Positions 24,262-35,568 of a stretch of 64,000 nucleotides of DNA are shown one piece after another; positions within the stretch are counted from its first letter, which is position 1; each line of letters opens with the position of its first letter. Below the pieces are notes generated by a model. It saw nothing but the letters and a program-made list of their open reading frames with translations. It ran no database searches and had not been told where the DNA came from. The stretch lies in NCBI GenBank assembly GCA_000349905.1, contig KB722736.1, forward strand, positions 2,864,754 through 2,928,753. The letters are read 5' to 3'. The position numbers were made by a program, and so were the translations under genes. Origin of the DNA: Volvariella volvacea V23. Taxonomy: Eukaryota; Basidiomycota; Agaricomycetes; Agaricales; Pluteaceae.

Positions 24262-24763
24262 GTTCTGCTCTGCTCAAAATTCTGTCGTGCGTGCCAACAG
24301 GGCGGCCTACTGGCGGGTGTCGATGGAGGACGGAGTTGAGGTGGTGGTGACAACAGAAGAAGACTGGCACTGAACAGACGTCGAGAACGGAGATAAGGCA
24401 TCTCGTCCAAGTTCCTGACTCTTCGGGAGCACCTTCACATTCATTTTCTCATTCTTGTCCAATGACGGCGTCCAATGGTCTGCGGGTTCAATACTCTTTC
24501 CCCACGTGCACCGTAATGTGACCTGCCCTAAACTCGCCTATATAATTGTTTCCAAAGGTGTGCCAAATCCTTTCTACTTTTGGTCCATCTACAACCAAGG
24601 TCGGTTCGTGCCCACCAACATCAACCGGCCTAATGGCGAGGACCGAGAGCAACCCAGGGATTTATAATGCCCTGCTTGGGAATGCCTCTGGCATTTATCG
24701 AGTCCGGGCTTCGCTTTTTTCTGACATGATGGTATTAGTATTAAGCTGGTGAATTAGTTGTAG
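24262..24763. other. Intergenic region upstream of the DUF7704 gene
   Basis: 502 bases between two minus-strand genes. It should hold the promoter of the DUF7704 gene and the 3' UTR of TSC10. An AT stretch CTATATAATTG occurs near 24538. Short open frames are present but show no splice logic or recognisable motif. Confidence 0.45.
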
Positions 24764-26063
24764 TTATTTGGCGGGAAGGATTCCCTTGCTGGCTAGGTAT
24801 CCTTGGTGCTCTGGACGATGACTCGTAATCACTTTATCTACTCCACGCCGCCAATCCGTAATTCCAATCTAAGCAAGTTTGTCAGAGATCGGAATGGGTC
24901 TAGTGATGTTAAGCATACCCTGCTGACCAGCACCATGAGGGTATCGAGCAAGGCATTGTTATGAGGAGTGCTCCCCTGTGTGGCAACACGAAAGAATTCC
25001 CCGATATAGTTGGTAGTGATGTGAAAATATCCTTTCTGGATACCTACAGCGGATGTCGTACGGCGGAGAAAGATCAATGGCCAAACTCACCGTGCAAGAG
25101 AGCTTGGGCAGCCTCATCTGGACGGCAAGTCTCATCGCGTTCTTCAATTTTAAGAGTAATCTGGGGCTTTCTCTTGTTCTCTTCGATGTACCCTGGACTG
25201 AGTATGGTTCCAGGGAAGAAAATGTGAACTCCTATAGAGTATAGTTGCAACTCTGAGCGCAGTGTTTCCGCTAGTCCTAGTGCGGGTCAGGACGAAGAGG
25301 AGCAAACAGCAGGTGTACTTGCCTCTGACGGCGTGTTTTCCCGGTGCATAGGATGAATAGCCAATCATCGACATATAGCCCAGGAATGAAGAAACAAAGA
25401 CGATCTTCCCTGTGGATTTGGCCCGAACCATACGCTTTACTGCATGCTGAAAATCGTTGAGACGCACATCACTCAAGCACAAAACCGGAATACCAAAGCA
25501 GACCAAGCCTGAATCCAGTAGGACTGTTCCATCCCTCTTTTCATACTAGCTTCATCCTCCTCGATGAAGAAGCCAGGATACGAAGTACCGGCGCACAAAA
25601 AGACAGCATCGGGGGGTTTGCCCTGGTGTACTTCGCAAGCGACGTCAAAGGCTTCGGCAGCGGCAGCTGCCTCGGTCAGGCTGTATGAGTAAGCTTTAAG
25701 CAGCTGGTCAGGCGATTGGCGCACTTTCTAAGGCACTGTGTTGGACATGAACGGCTGAGGACGAGCAGCGTGAACGCGCACCTCCATCTCCTCTAGGGCC
25801 CTTTCCAGGCGCTCCTCGTTTCGCGCGATAATTGAGACATGAGCACCCATCTTTGTCAACAGAATGGCCAAGGAAAGACCAACGCCAGCCGAACCGCCAG
25901 TAACATAACAATGCTAGAATCGTGCATGATTAGCAGGAGCCAACTGGGGATGTTACACGCTCACCCTCCCCGCGGGATCCCACTTCTTGCGCCCAGTAAA
26001 CAAGGTCCAGGTAGCCATGGCTATTGGAATGAGCAGGGCTATGACCGTGAACAGAGGGTTCAT
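24764..26063 (-). CDS. TSC10: 3-ketodihydrosphingosine reductase (SDR)
   Basis: ER-bound short-chain dehydrogenase that reduces 3-ketosphinganine to dihydrosphingosine with NADPH, the second step of sphingolipid synthesis. The start at 26063-26061 opens with a membrane segment (LFTVIALLIPIAMATWTLF). The next exon holds the cofactor motif HCYVTGGSAGVGLSLAILL (TGxxxGxG). Later exons give AVFLCAGTSYPGFF, SYWIQAWSAL, KIVFVSSFLGYMSMIGYSS + YAPGKHAVR (catalytic Ser and Tyr-x3-Lys), and GLAETLRSELQLYSIGVHI. Then come FFPGTILSPGYIEENK and a C-terminal GYFHITTNYIGEFFRVA. The stop is 24766-24764. About six introns; roughly 330 residues. It shares a 119 bp divergent promoter with FEX1. Confidence 0.9.
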
Positions 26064-26182
26064 TGGTCAGCCCTCTGAGCCTGCGGGTTGGATGAGCGCT
26101 GAACTTGAGCTAATTTTAGAAGGAACGGTCACGTTGTCACGGAGCTAAGCGGCTTCTCTCACCATGTCGCTCATTTCTCGTC

Positions 26183-27393
26183 ATGACCAGCACCCCTGAG
26201 GGCCTTCCGCCAGAATACATCCCGCCTCAGGTCGTTGAGGCTGCTGTTGAGGCTGCAGAAACTGCTGACAGGCCTTACAGATTTCTACACCCCCTCTCCA
26301 TACATATCCTGGCTCTTCTCATCCCCGGCTCCATATTTGGTACCTTGACCCGTCTTGGCCTTCAGGGACTTACCCACTTTGATGGGTCCTCTATATTCCC
26401 TCTGGCCTATGTACAATCTTTTGGTTGCTTCGTTATGGGGCTTACTCTCGGTTTCAAACGGCCTATATCACGTTTGTTCGTCGTCTTTTATTGCACATGC
26501 TATCTCAGCCCCATGTTGATGACGATCCAGCCACGAACCCCTGTATGTAGCAGTGACAACAGGTGAGTAATTTGGTGCGTACTCTACACGACCTTATGTG
26601 TCGAATAGGATATTGCGGTTCCGTTACAACTTTCTCGGGATGGGAACTGGACACCTTTAAGGCGTGGCTGAATGCCTCAGATTCACGGAGAAGCGGTTTC
26701 CAAAGCGTACGGAAATTATTCGTTTACTGCTTCCATGCACTAACCGTTCTACAGTTCGTCAATGGGCTTGGATTAGTCGTATTCACGCTCGCATTGTCAA
26801 TGGGCTCACTCGTCTTTGGCATGTTTTGTTCAGAAATTCTTTCAACATATCTTGAACGGCATCCCCTATCCTTCTCACTTTCCCCTCCGCGATATCGCTA
26901 TACTGTCACTTGCACCGCCTTGTGCGTCTTCATGTACGGCGCAACATTTCCCTGCTACTTCCTGCTGTCCAACGCCTTTCAGCATCAGGCCACGGCAGCG
27001 CTTCTCTTTGCATTCCCGGGAACTTTGACTCGCTACTTATTTTCTCTCTATCTCAACCCGTTAACCAAGGCACTGCCCTTGGGTACGTTCGCCGCAAATA
27101 TGCTTGCCACCGCCTTACTCGGAACATTTTTCATTCTGCAAAACATCAAGACAGACCCTCTGTCGCCTAGTGCTTGTGCAATCTTACAAGGCTTGGCTGA
27201 TGGGTACTGTGGTTGCTTGTCAACTATCAGTACCTTTACTGTGGAAATATATACACTCACACATGGTAAAGGAATTCGCTATGCAATTATAAGCTGGGGT
27301 GGCGGTCAGATACTGCTTTTGATTATACTTGGTGCATCAATTTGGAGCGGTCAGGCAGGGAAACAAACAACCTGTGCCTTTGTTACAGGTTAG
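26183..27393 (+). CDS. FEX1: Fluoride exporter/channel (FEX, double CrcB domain)
   Basis: Plasma-membrane fluoride channel that protects cells from fluoride. The start at 26183 gives MTSTPEGLPPEYIPPQVVEA. Two CrcB/Fluc domains are visible. Domain 1: LIPGSIFGTLTRLGLQGLT, then YVAVTTGYCGSVTTFSGWEL after joining a GTTCGT-donor intron near 26478. Domain 2: LLFAFPGTLTRYLFSLYLNP, NMLATALLGTFFILQNI and LADGYCGCLSTISTFTVEIY. The paired GxCGxxxTxS motifs and G-TRY/L-TR motifs are the Fluc signature; eukaryotic FEX fuses two such units. About four short introns; the stop is at 27391-27393. The length of about 335 residues is within the family range. Confidence 0.93.
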
Positions 27394-27921
27394 ATGGATG
27401 ACGTCGGTCAAACATCCCACAACCACGGCTGGGACTCAATAAGCATTAGATTGGAGTGCAAGAACAAGCAGAGTCACTGTGGAATCCGTACTTGTTTACC
27501 GATGGGGCCAGGTAATCTGCTCACGAATGGTGCTGCAGTCATCTGAGGCTTAGGACAGGGCATCGCGACAGGAGGGTATACCAATATATGGTCAATCGAT
27601 CATAGATCTGACAATAGTTGTAGTTGATTGTAAAGCCTAAATCAATACTTGCGAGTACACCTTTGAGGCTACGGAATGGCATGGGCAACGGTGCTCGCTG
27701 GATCCTAAAAGGAGCATTGACCCTTTCTCACATCTTTCCTTCCAAAAGTGACGAAGTATTCCAATCCCTTCATGGGATATTAAGGTGCAACTGAATAGCA
27801 CCACACTTTGACGGTCAGAGTGGGAGCCCTGTCCGTTTCAAGCAACGATCGGAGTCTTAATTCCCTTTCGATCCATCACGATCTTGAGCGTCCTCAAGTC
27901 GTATCGCCTACACCAATAGCC
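27394..27921. other. FEX1-CK2 beta intergenic region
   Basis: 528 bases between plus-strand genes. An open frame continues upstream of the proposed CK2 beta ATG (to 27808) but lacks conserved sequence, so it is treated as leader. Nothing else recognised. Confidence 0.4.
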
Positions 27922-29516
27922 ATGTCTGCAAGGCCTGTGGCTGCAGATTCCTCTCAACCGGATATAGAGGAGGACGAGGCCATCAGTGGTGCAGGAGAGG
28001 GTGACGAGGTCATGGAAGAGCCGGAGCACGAAGATGGCTACAGTAGGTGTCCACCTTGATATTTCTTCTAGTCCGCCTTGTTCCTACCTTAACCTTCGTT
28101 CGTTTTCGATTATGTTCAATAGCGTCGTCAACTCCTACTTCTAATCTTACCTGGATTAGTTGGTTTTGTTCATTGCCCGGCCATGAGTACTTTTGCGAGG
28201 TCACAGAAGATTTCATCGAGGACGATTTCAATCTAACTGGCTTGAATACTATGGTTCCCTTCTGGAAAGAAGCGATGGAGATGGTTTTAGATGTCGAACC
28301 TGGTGTGCCATCAATTCTTTTCTGGCCACTTGTCAATATTAATGCCTCCATACAGATGAAGATTCATCCCGAGTCCCAGACGTATCCATTGTTGAATCCT
28401 CAGCAGAAATGCTGTATGGCCTCGTTCATCAGCGATATATCCTAACTCGTGCTGGACTACAAGCCATGGTTTGCATGTCTCCCCTTCAATGGTTATACTA
28501 CGATAACCCAAAATTCCGTGCAGGTTGAAAAGTATGAAAGTGGCGTGTTTGGAATTTGTCCACGCGTATACTGCCAAGGAACCAACGTCGTGCCGTGCGG
28601 ACGCTCTGATATGCCTGGTTTAGATACAGTCAAGCTTTATTGCCCCAACTGCAATGACGTATATGTACCTCCGAGTAGCAGATACCAAGGTGTTGATGGT
28701 AAACTTTGAGTTTGACGACCTTTGCATTATCTTACTCTCCGCCTTAGGCGCTTTCTTTGGGACAACATTTGCTCACTTGTTCTTCCAAACATACCGAGAG
28801 CTGGCGCCAGCTCCTTTCTACAAGCGACCATCTCTTGCTGCCATGCAAGCAGCGTCACGGGGAGGATCGGGCAGTACATCACGAACCTCAACTTTCGTGA
28901 ATCCCAATCCCCATGGGGGTCAAAAACGTGCTGCAGGAGCAGTTTATGAACCTAGGATCTATGGTTTCAGAGTCAGTGAGCGCGCTAAAAGCGGGCCTAG
29001 GATGCAATGGTTGCGAATGCGTCCAGAAAGTCCCAGCGAGCTAGATATGGTTGACTATAGGGGCAGATGGATTGACGAGGATAATTACGATGAGGAAGAG
29101 GACGATCAAGACGGAGACCGTCGAATGGAGGATTTCGATCAGGTGAGTGTATTGTTTCTGTTATAATGCCCTATTTATGACTACCGAACAAGGATGATGA
29201 CGACGAAGATGATGACGAAGATGAGGAAGAGGAAGAGGAGGAAGGAGAACGACACAAGAACGCAACACAGAGCACTCAGCCCCCTGGTCAACGGCGTCTT
29301 GACGCCGGAGTACTCCTTCCAAATGCCACGCCCATAACCTCAGCGCGCACTTCACCGACATCCAGTATAGTTCCACGGACACCGGGTGAATTCCAGGAAG
29401 CAGTGACGTCTCCATATACAGCGTCTCCTTTTCCCCAACCTCCGCTTGGAAAGGTCCGGATGGTGCGGCAATGGACTCCCAGAGCCGAAATGTGGGTTGG
29501 GACGGCACAAGTTTAA
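27922..29516 (+). CDS. CKB1: Casein kinase II regulatory (beta) subunit
   Basis: Regulatory dimer subunit of protein kinase CK2. The start at 27922 gives MSARPVAADSSQPDIEEDEA and an acidic leader. After the first intron the conserved core begins: LTWISWFCSLPGHEYFCEV, then FIEDDFNLTGL. The zinc-finger region reads GICPRVYCQGTNVVPCGRSD and VKLYCPNCNDVYVPPSSRYQ, with the four ligand Cys in place (CPRVYC and CPNC). FFGTTFAHLFFQTYREL and YEPRIYGFRVSERAKSGPRM end the fold. A C-terminal extension of about 130 residues is strongly acidic and then Pro/Thr-rich, stop 29514-29516. A frame-compatible ATG further upstream (27808) is possible. About five introns. RPL36 follows 238 bp downstream. Confidence 0.9.
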
Positions 29517-29754
29517 GTTGACACTCCATTTCCATTGTTTTTTCTTTTCGTTGGTTGAAAGCATGTACATGTAAATAACTCACATTACGACGTTCCTTAT
29601 GTAATCTCAGCACTAGATAAGATAAGATCAATGCTACGCGCATCTCCGAGGAAACTATACAGGTCTCAGCCACCGTGGAACCACGTGACTCTTGGCAACC
29701 CGTAAGCTCTGCGTCAAAGTTGGTCGATCCACGATATTCAACAGCATCAAGAAA

Positions 29755-30243
29755 ATGGCACGCAACAGTGAGTATACAGGGATGCTATACGCATGGTGCG
29801 ATGAAGCTGAAACAAGCCGTTCACTCCCTATTTCCGATAACCGGTAGACCTCCGACGTGGTCTTAATCATGGTCACCCCACTACTCCTGTTGAAAAGAAG
29901 TTGCGTCCCAGCCAACGCAAGGGTGCGCTATCCACGAAGACAAAGTTCGTCAGATCGGTGATACGAGAGGTCGCTGGGTTCTCCGCCTACGAGCGTCGTG
30001 TGTTGGAGTTGCTGCGAAACTCCAAGGTGAGTGCTTGTGTTGTGCCGCACTACGTGGTGCAAATAATACCGCCTTCAGGACAAGAAGGCGCGCAAACTCA
30101 CAAAGAAGAGGGTATGTACTGCGCTACTGGCACAGGGGCTGCATATTGACGGCGAAATGGCACAGCTTGGCACATTGCTGCGCTCCAAACGCAAGCTGGA
30201 GGAGCTTTCTGGCGTCATCCAGGAGAGCAGAAGGGCACACTGA
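29755..30243 (+). CDS. RPL36: 60S ribosomal protein L36 (eL36)
   Basis: Small basic large-subunit ribosomal protein. The start at 29755 opens a 13-nt exon (MARN), and splicing to the exon near 29849 gives [20 protein letters not shown]. It continues [20 protein letters not shown] and [20 protein letters not shown], and ends with [18 protein letters not shown], stop 30241-30243. Three introns (donors GTGAGT, GTGAGT and GTATGT) split about 100 codons. This is the normal length and sequence pattern for eL36. The tiny first exon right after the ATG is typical of fungal ribosomal protein genes. Confidence 0.95.
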
Positions 30244-30972
30244 GCAACTAGCATCGATCCATGTTACCGTTTCTTCTTTGCACACGAGAATGCGTTATGC
30301 GTTGTATATCAATTGTTAGTGGCATGCAACAAAAATCCCATCTCCTACGGGATTGCCTCACACATGGGATAAGCACAGAAGTCAATATATATTAGGGTGA
30401 AGGCCAAGTTTCCGAGCACCCAGGAACCGCACAGGCTGAGACTGGCAATTGTGCTTATAAAAGGCTATGTCAATGAATGTGCAATCACCACCACTGGATT
30501 ACGCAGCTGCCTGCGGTCCTTATTGCGCAGGGTGATGGGTGGTGATGGCGTTACCAAACGGGCTTGGCAGTTCGGATGGATGACGAGTCGACAGCCTGGC
30601 CACGACTGCACAAAAGGGGATGAACCGCGTAATGGCCGGGGGTCAACGCCGGCTGATGCCGTCGGAAGACGATGACAAAGAGGCATGTGTCAGCATAACG
30701 GTGGTGTGGTACGACACGGGTGTGGAGTCGTCCTCGTCTGAGCTGATTTCATCGGAGCGCGCTGGCATCTGGGTGCAGACAAGGAGCACACAGAGCGCGG
30801 ATTGGGTCATAGTCCACGGCAGGAATCGCGGAAAAGGGAGGCACACGGGAACATTCAGGGAGTGTAAGACTTGGTTTTGGCCGGTGAGTCACGGCTTGCC
30901 CTGCGATCTACCAGGTCCGAGCTTTTTTATAATTGCTGGTCTTCTGACATCTACTTATACTCCTCCCCTTCC
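30244..30972. other. Long intergenic region upstream of the VTT-domain gene
   Basis: 729 bases with no recognised gene. A TATAAAA sits at 30456-30462, about 510 bases before the next ATG, which leaves room for a long leader or a non-coding transcript. Open frames at 30397-30675 and 30620-31027 have no recognisable motif or splice logic. The last 60 bases are C/T-rich (CTCCCCTTCC), as in many fungal promoters. Confidence 0.4.
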
Positions 30973-32485
30973 ATGTCCCTCGCTCCCCCTCCCGTCTCCA
31001 GAAGTCGCGCCTCCTCCTCCACCTTGAGACCGGCCTTCACCTTGGCCTCGCTTGGTCGTCGTCGTTCCTCCTCTTGTCTCAACTGCGAACAGCAACCAGC
31101 GACACCCCCCAATACCCAACAGTCTCAACCGCCATCACCACCACCACCACCCTCGCCCTCAATGCTCATCCTCTTCGCCTCCCGGTTCCTCGAATGGCTG
31201 CACCTCGATTCGAAACAGCACCGCAACTGGTCAACCTCATCCTCTCCCCGGTCCAGCGAGGATGACTTCGTCCTTCCCCTGTCTGCTTCTGCTCAGAAAA
31301 CGACATTTGGGGATGTTCTAAACGAAAAGGACCTTCCCTCACACACGATATCCCACTCCAAGGTTCGACAGCTTCTCCCATCGGTGCGTGCTCAGACGAC
31401 CCTTAGTTGCGTCATGAACTCACCCCTCTTAGGCTCACACGCCGATACTTCTGGTCATATTGTTATTGCCTATATCGACTGGCCTCGTCCTCTTGTCTTT
31501 ATCCACGTTGCCCATATCTCTTGCTTGGCCGCGGACATTGGCGGACGTTGCGCAAATGGGGAGGGAGCTTCACGGTTACTCTCAGAGCGGACTCGGGCCC
31601 TTGGCGCATGTCGTAGGGGTGATGGCTATAACTGCAGTATGGAAGCACGCATGGTCCATTCCAGGCAGTGTTGTCTGGGTAGGCACTTTCCTGGCTCTTC
31701 GCGTCCCCTCAGGTTGCTGATGATTTCGTCTTGCCCGCATGTAGAATGTGCTGGCTGGAGCATTGTTCTCGCCGGCCTTCGCCACAATACTTCTTACCGT
31801 GCTAACGACGATTGGTTCACTTTGCGCCTCTCTCTTGTCAAAGCCTCTTGCGCCCATCTTGACGCACTTTTTCCCTCGGGCTCTGGACATAACGCGTCAC
31901 GCGATTGAGGGTGACAACAATCCCTCAGCGGAAACAACCATCAAAACCCCCGCGTGGGTCCGTCTATCGATTCTCAGGCTGATTGGAGTGGTACCATGGT
32001 CAGGTATCAACATCGCTTGTGGCGTAACCGGTGTCGCGATCGGAGATTGTCTCCTGGGCGCGTTCATAGGATCACTTCCCTGGACAGCAGTAACTTGTCA
32101 GGTGGGTTACCCAAGTTCTCACGGTCCCTCATCCTGGGCTTGCTAACATCTCACGGTACAGATTGGTGATATCCTACAAACTCTGGCTTCCACTCCATCG
32201 CCAACACCCCAAACCATTTCATCCGTCTTGACATCTCCCGCAGTCATCTGCAAACTCGTATTTTTATCTTTCCTGTCACTCGCCCCCATCCTTCTACGCG
32301 ATAAACTGCGGTCTTGGGTCTCACAATCATCTCCTGATGCCTCAACGGATAAGCCGACTTCTCGTTGGGTACAAGATTGGCGTACCAAGATCAGACTCTT
32401 GTCGCGGTTCCCTAGCTCCACCCAACAGCAGCAGCTTGCCATTCTTATTGAAGAAAAACGTACACTTGAAGACCTTGCCTCATGA
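30973..32485 (+). CDS. VTT-domain (Tvp38/TMEM64/DedA-like) membrane protein
   Basis: Integral membrane protein of the VTT (SNARE-associated/DedA) superfamily; yeast Tvp38 is Golgi-resident, and some animal VTT proteins are lipid scramblases. The start at 30973 gives MSLAPPPVSRSRASSSTLRP and a Ser/Pro-rich cytosolic region of about 130 residues. Splicing across 31385-31431 gives a first hydrophobic pair (LLVILLLPISTGLVLLSLST). The VTT core follows: GVMAITAVWKHAWSIPGSVV, NVLAGALFSPAFATILLTVL, then LRLIGVVPWSGINIACGVTG and FIGSLPWTAVTCQIGDILQT. A further membrane segment (ICKLVFLSFLSLAPILL) precedes the cytosolic tail; stop 32483-32485. Three introns; about 450 residues. The R-x-x-P-x-x-[N/S] reentrant-loop pattern supports the call. 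Confidence 0.85.
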
Positions 32486-32945
32486 GCACGGCGAGCTCTT
32501 TCTTGTCAAGATACTGGGATACTTGTTATCGGAGTTATTTATTCACCCGTTGCGACGACCTTGCGTACCTCACAGTGTTGAGTGTAAACGATCACACATA
32601 CGATACATCACTCCTCTTACTGCCCTGCTTTGGATTACTGTTCACTCTCGTAATATCCCTAACAATCAGTCCGTCTCACGATTTTAATGACCTGACCTTT
32701 CACGTTCATTGCATGCTGTCACAGTCTCATGATTTGCCACCATTTACACTTCTAGATATACTTTCGACGCAATTATCTGTATAATCATTTTTATCGTCCC
32801 TTATAGTTTGATTCCCTTTGCACATATGAGGCATTGCACCGTTTCAACATCAGGTCCATGTGCAGCAATTCAACAGAGCGATATGGTAGATACATGAATG
32901 AAAATGAGTCTAGACAGTAGTTAAAATAGCTGTAGATAAGGTAAA
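32486..32945. other. Convergent spacer VTT gene / mitochondrial carrier gene
   Basis: 460 bases between two converging 3' ends; AT-rich, with several ATTTTTAT-type stretches that suit 3' UTRs. No exon or RNA gene recognised. Confidence 0.45.
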
Positions 32946-35291
32946 TTATACACCGAGTCTGTTGGGACCGCGTCAATCCCATATTCAATGCGGATACGAA
33001 AGTGCATACCTTCGCTTGCTATGTTCGTATACGACATATGATATTGAAACTGCAGGAACGACCTAGGACAGCGTCTGAGTGTTCGCATGGCCCCCCAAAA
33101 AGTTTCCAAACCTTGGCTAGGGTGGGGAACAGACCTCGATAGAATCCCCGCCACCCATCCCGTTCCCAAGTCTTGCGGGTGACATCCCACACTCCACAAT
33201 AAACTTGAGGATGGCCTGGTGATCCGGACGCTTGCAGCCGGGTTCTGACCAAGTTCATCGGATAAACGCTAGTCGCACCGACGCTCCCTGATATACTGCC
33301 AAAGGCAAGCAAGGCCATCACGCCTGGTTCTTCTTTTCCCGTTGATCGCAAATAAGTGAGTTTGAGCGCTTCGAAAGTGCTCATATCAATAGCGGAGTAC
33401 CTAGGTGAGAGCTTATTGGCTTCCATCACGATTTACCATGGTCCAGATTGCACTCACGGAAAGACGCCAATGAGGCCGATCTATATCGGGATCAGTTGGG
33501 TTCGCTGTTCGAAATCTAATCCACCCACCGTCAGGCCGCGGTAGAATGCTCTCACCCCACCGAGACTCCACACATGGCGTATGGCAGATGCCAATGTTCG
33601 TTTTTGTGTGGTCGTACTCATCATTTGGGTCTGCACAAAACTCAGATGGCACATTGTATAATCCAAATAATGCTTACTTTGAGGGTTTCCATAGGGTATA
33701 TGCCTGGCGCGTATGTTAAAACGTGTGCGTTCAACAACTCAAGTGACCTTACTCAATTGACTACTGATCCCACCAATTCCCCCAGACAAGAAACGGCTCA
33801 TCCCACTTATATCGCGCGGGTCATCAACTTGATCCCAATATCGAGCAAATGCGCGTTTCTACACAAAATAAATATCACTAACCAAGACCGCACTTGTGTA
33901 TCGCATTGACTGACAGAAGACTCATAAGCAAAGAACTTGATGGCCGATTCGGGGAATATTTTGGCTACAGAAAGGCCATTTCCTGTCCAGAAGGCTAAAA
34001 CGCCACCTTCCGCGAATATTCGTTTCACTGCGTTGGTGAGGATATGAACCCCTCCTGCTCCGCCACTAGGAGCCCCGCCTAAATCTGGTGGTCGGGTCAT
34101 CAGGAAGATTTTTACGCGGTCAAAGGGGGCGGTACAAGTCCTGGAAACTGAATTGGATTACTCCCTGATCAATGGATAGTGCCGCCAACCTACCAGCGCC
34201 AGCAATACCTCCTGCCAGCAGAAATTTGAGCGCTGTATGCTTCGGGGGCTCAGTCAGTTCCTCATCTAGATATTCTACTCCTTCTTCTTCTTCCTCTTGT
34301 CGGCGATGGGGAAGAGTCTGGTCGTGTGTGACCCCAACAGCTCCCAAACTTAGTGACGGAGGTACAGGGATTACCGTTTCTGGTGGTTTGTCTTCTGCAC
34401 TCAGGCTGACGTCACCTATTCTCCAACCGTAAAGTTAGTGGAGATGACCTTGTGTGCAGTCGACGTACGCACCTTCCATGGTGACTCGCGCGGAACCTTT
34501 TCCATCGTCCCCAAGATACTTTCTCATTTCATAATATTGATATATCTCGGCTGTCGATACCTTTCTGGGAAGAAGTAGGAGGTAATCCCGAAAATCCGAG
34601 AAAGATACGGTATTAGGATATGGTGACGACGTCAAGGTAGCCATGAAGTCGGATAGTGTGGAAGGTGAGAGAATAATGCCTATGCACCCATTTTTACACA
34701 AGATGCGAACGAAATGTAACGTGAGTACGCACCCGCTTTGTTAAGGGCCAATGCCAGTTCTAATGCATTTAAATGGCCGTCTCCATCCAAGTCCAGCTCG
34801 TCGTGAAATATTGCCCATAACTCTTGAGCACAGCTGTGAGTTGATGGCAGGAGAAAGATGAACGTGATTTACATACCAGCCTCTTTAGCCTCTGCATACT
34901 CCTTGAACTCTTTCCATTGTATCGCCCTCGCACTCTCCAATGTTCCTTTGCAACGACCCAACAACTCGTCATCATACTTTGCTTTCAACCACGCCGCCTG
35001 AGACAGCTCTCCTTGATCTGGTGGTGCATTGGTACCCTCCTGCTTGTTATGGGCAGAGTTCGGTAGGGTCTCCCACAATGCCTGTAGCTTGCGTTTTCTG
35101 TTTTCTCGGCCTTCAAGCTCCCGAAACTGCGCCAAGGTGTGAGATCGGGGAGGTTGAGATGGTGAGCCAGCGGGTGGTGGGGGTATACTGGAATACTCGT
35201 GTATCCGGGAGGAAGCAAGGTCAAGTTGGCCGTGTCGTATTGGGGGATGGGTTTCGGTTGGCTTGGCCATGCCAATGTCGGCCTTGGCCAC
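32946..35291 (-). CDS. SAL1: Calcium-regulated mitochondrial ATP-Mg/Pi carrier (SCaMC/Sal1 type)
   Basis: Inner-membrane carrier with a regulatory N-terminus facing the intermembrane space. The start is set at 35291 (MAKADIGMAKPTETHPPIRH); the second Met at 35270 is equally possible. One canonical EF-hand loop is visible, DLDGDGHLNALE (D1, D3, D5, N9, E12), plus a degenerate second helix pair. Three carrier repeats follow with signatures APFDRVKIFL, YPIETLKTQM and YPMNLVRTRL (Px[D/E/N]xx[K/R]). Intervening motifs include FWTGNGLSVAKIFPESAIKF and GFYRGLFPTLAKV + VPAVSISYVVYEHSKR. The final intron gives a RLGV terminus, stop 32948-32946. About ten introns; roughly 600 residues. A GC-type or retained last intron would change only the last residues. 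It shares a 277 bp divergent promoter with HIS4. Confidence 0.88.
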
Positions 35292-35529
35292 AAGGGGGGA
35301 AGGTGGTATACAACGGGCTGGAAGAGGAATGCCCGGACTCGACGATGGACACGGTGCACGTCGTGGATGCCAGGGATGGTGTCAAAGGCGCATCTGGAAA
35401 TGGATCCGTTCTTGGAAGGCGTCTGGCTGATATCATTGGGTTTGGCTCTGTTTGGCCAACTTGTGTTGAAAATTATCCGTCGAACCAAGAATTGCTCTCG
35501 GATTTATCTAATCAGGTAGCCCCAGATAA

Positions 35530-35535
35530 TGACTC
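35530..35535 (+). promoter_or_regulatory. Possible Gcn4/Cpc1-type site upstream of HIS4
   Basis: TGACTC in the context AATGACTCGA, 34 bases before the HIS4 ATG. TGACTC is the core of the general amino-acid control element bound by Gcn4/Cpc1 in ascomycetes, and HIS4 is a classical target there. A single hexamer this close to the ATG could easily occur by chance. Confidence 0.25.
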
Positions 35536-35568
35536 GATGGCCAACTATTTTCCTCCGTCTCCACAATC

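Noticed and set aside
30871..31908. 345-codon plus-strand frame covering the VTT gene 5' half
   Set aside because: It shares the frame only in exon 1; beyond the intron at about 31385 it reads the wrong frame, while splicing gives conserved VTT motifs.
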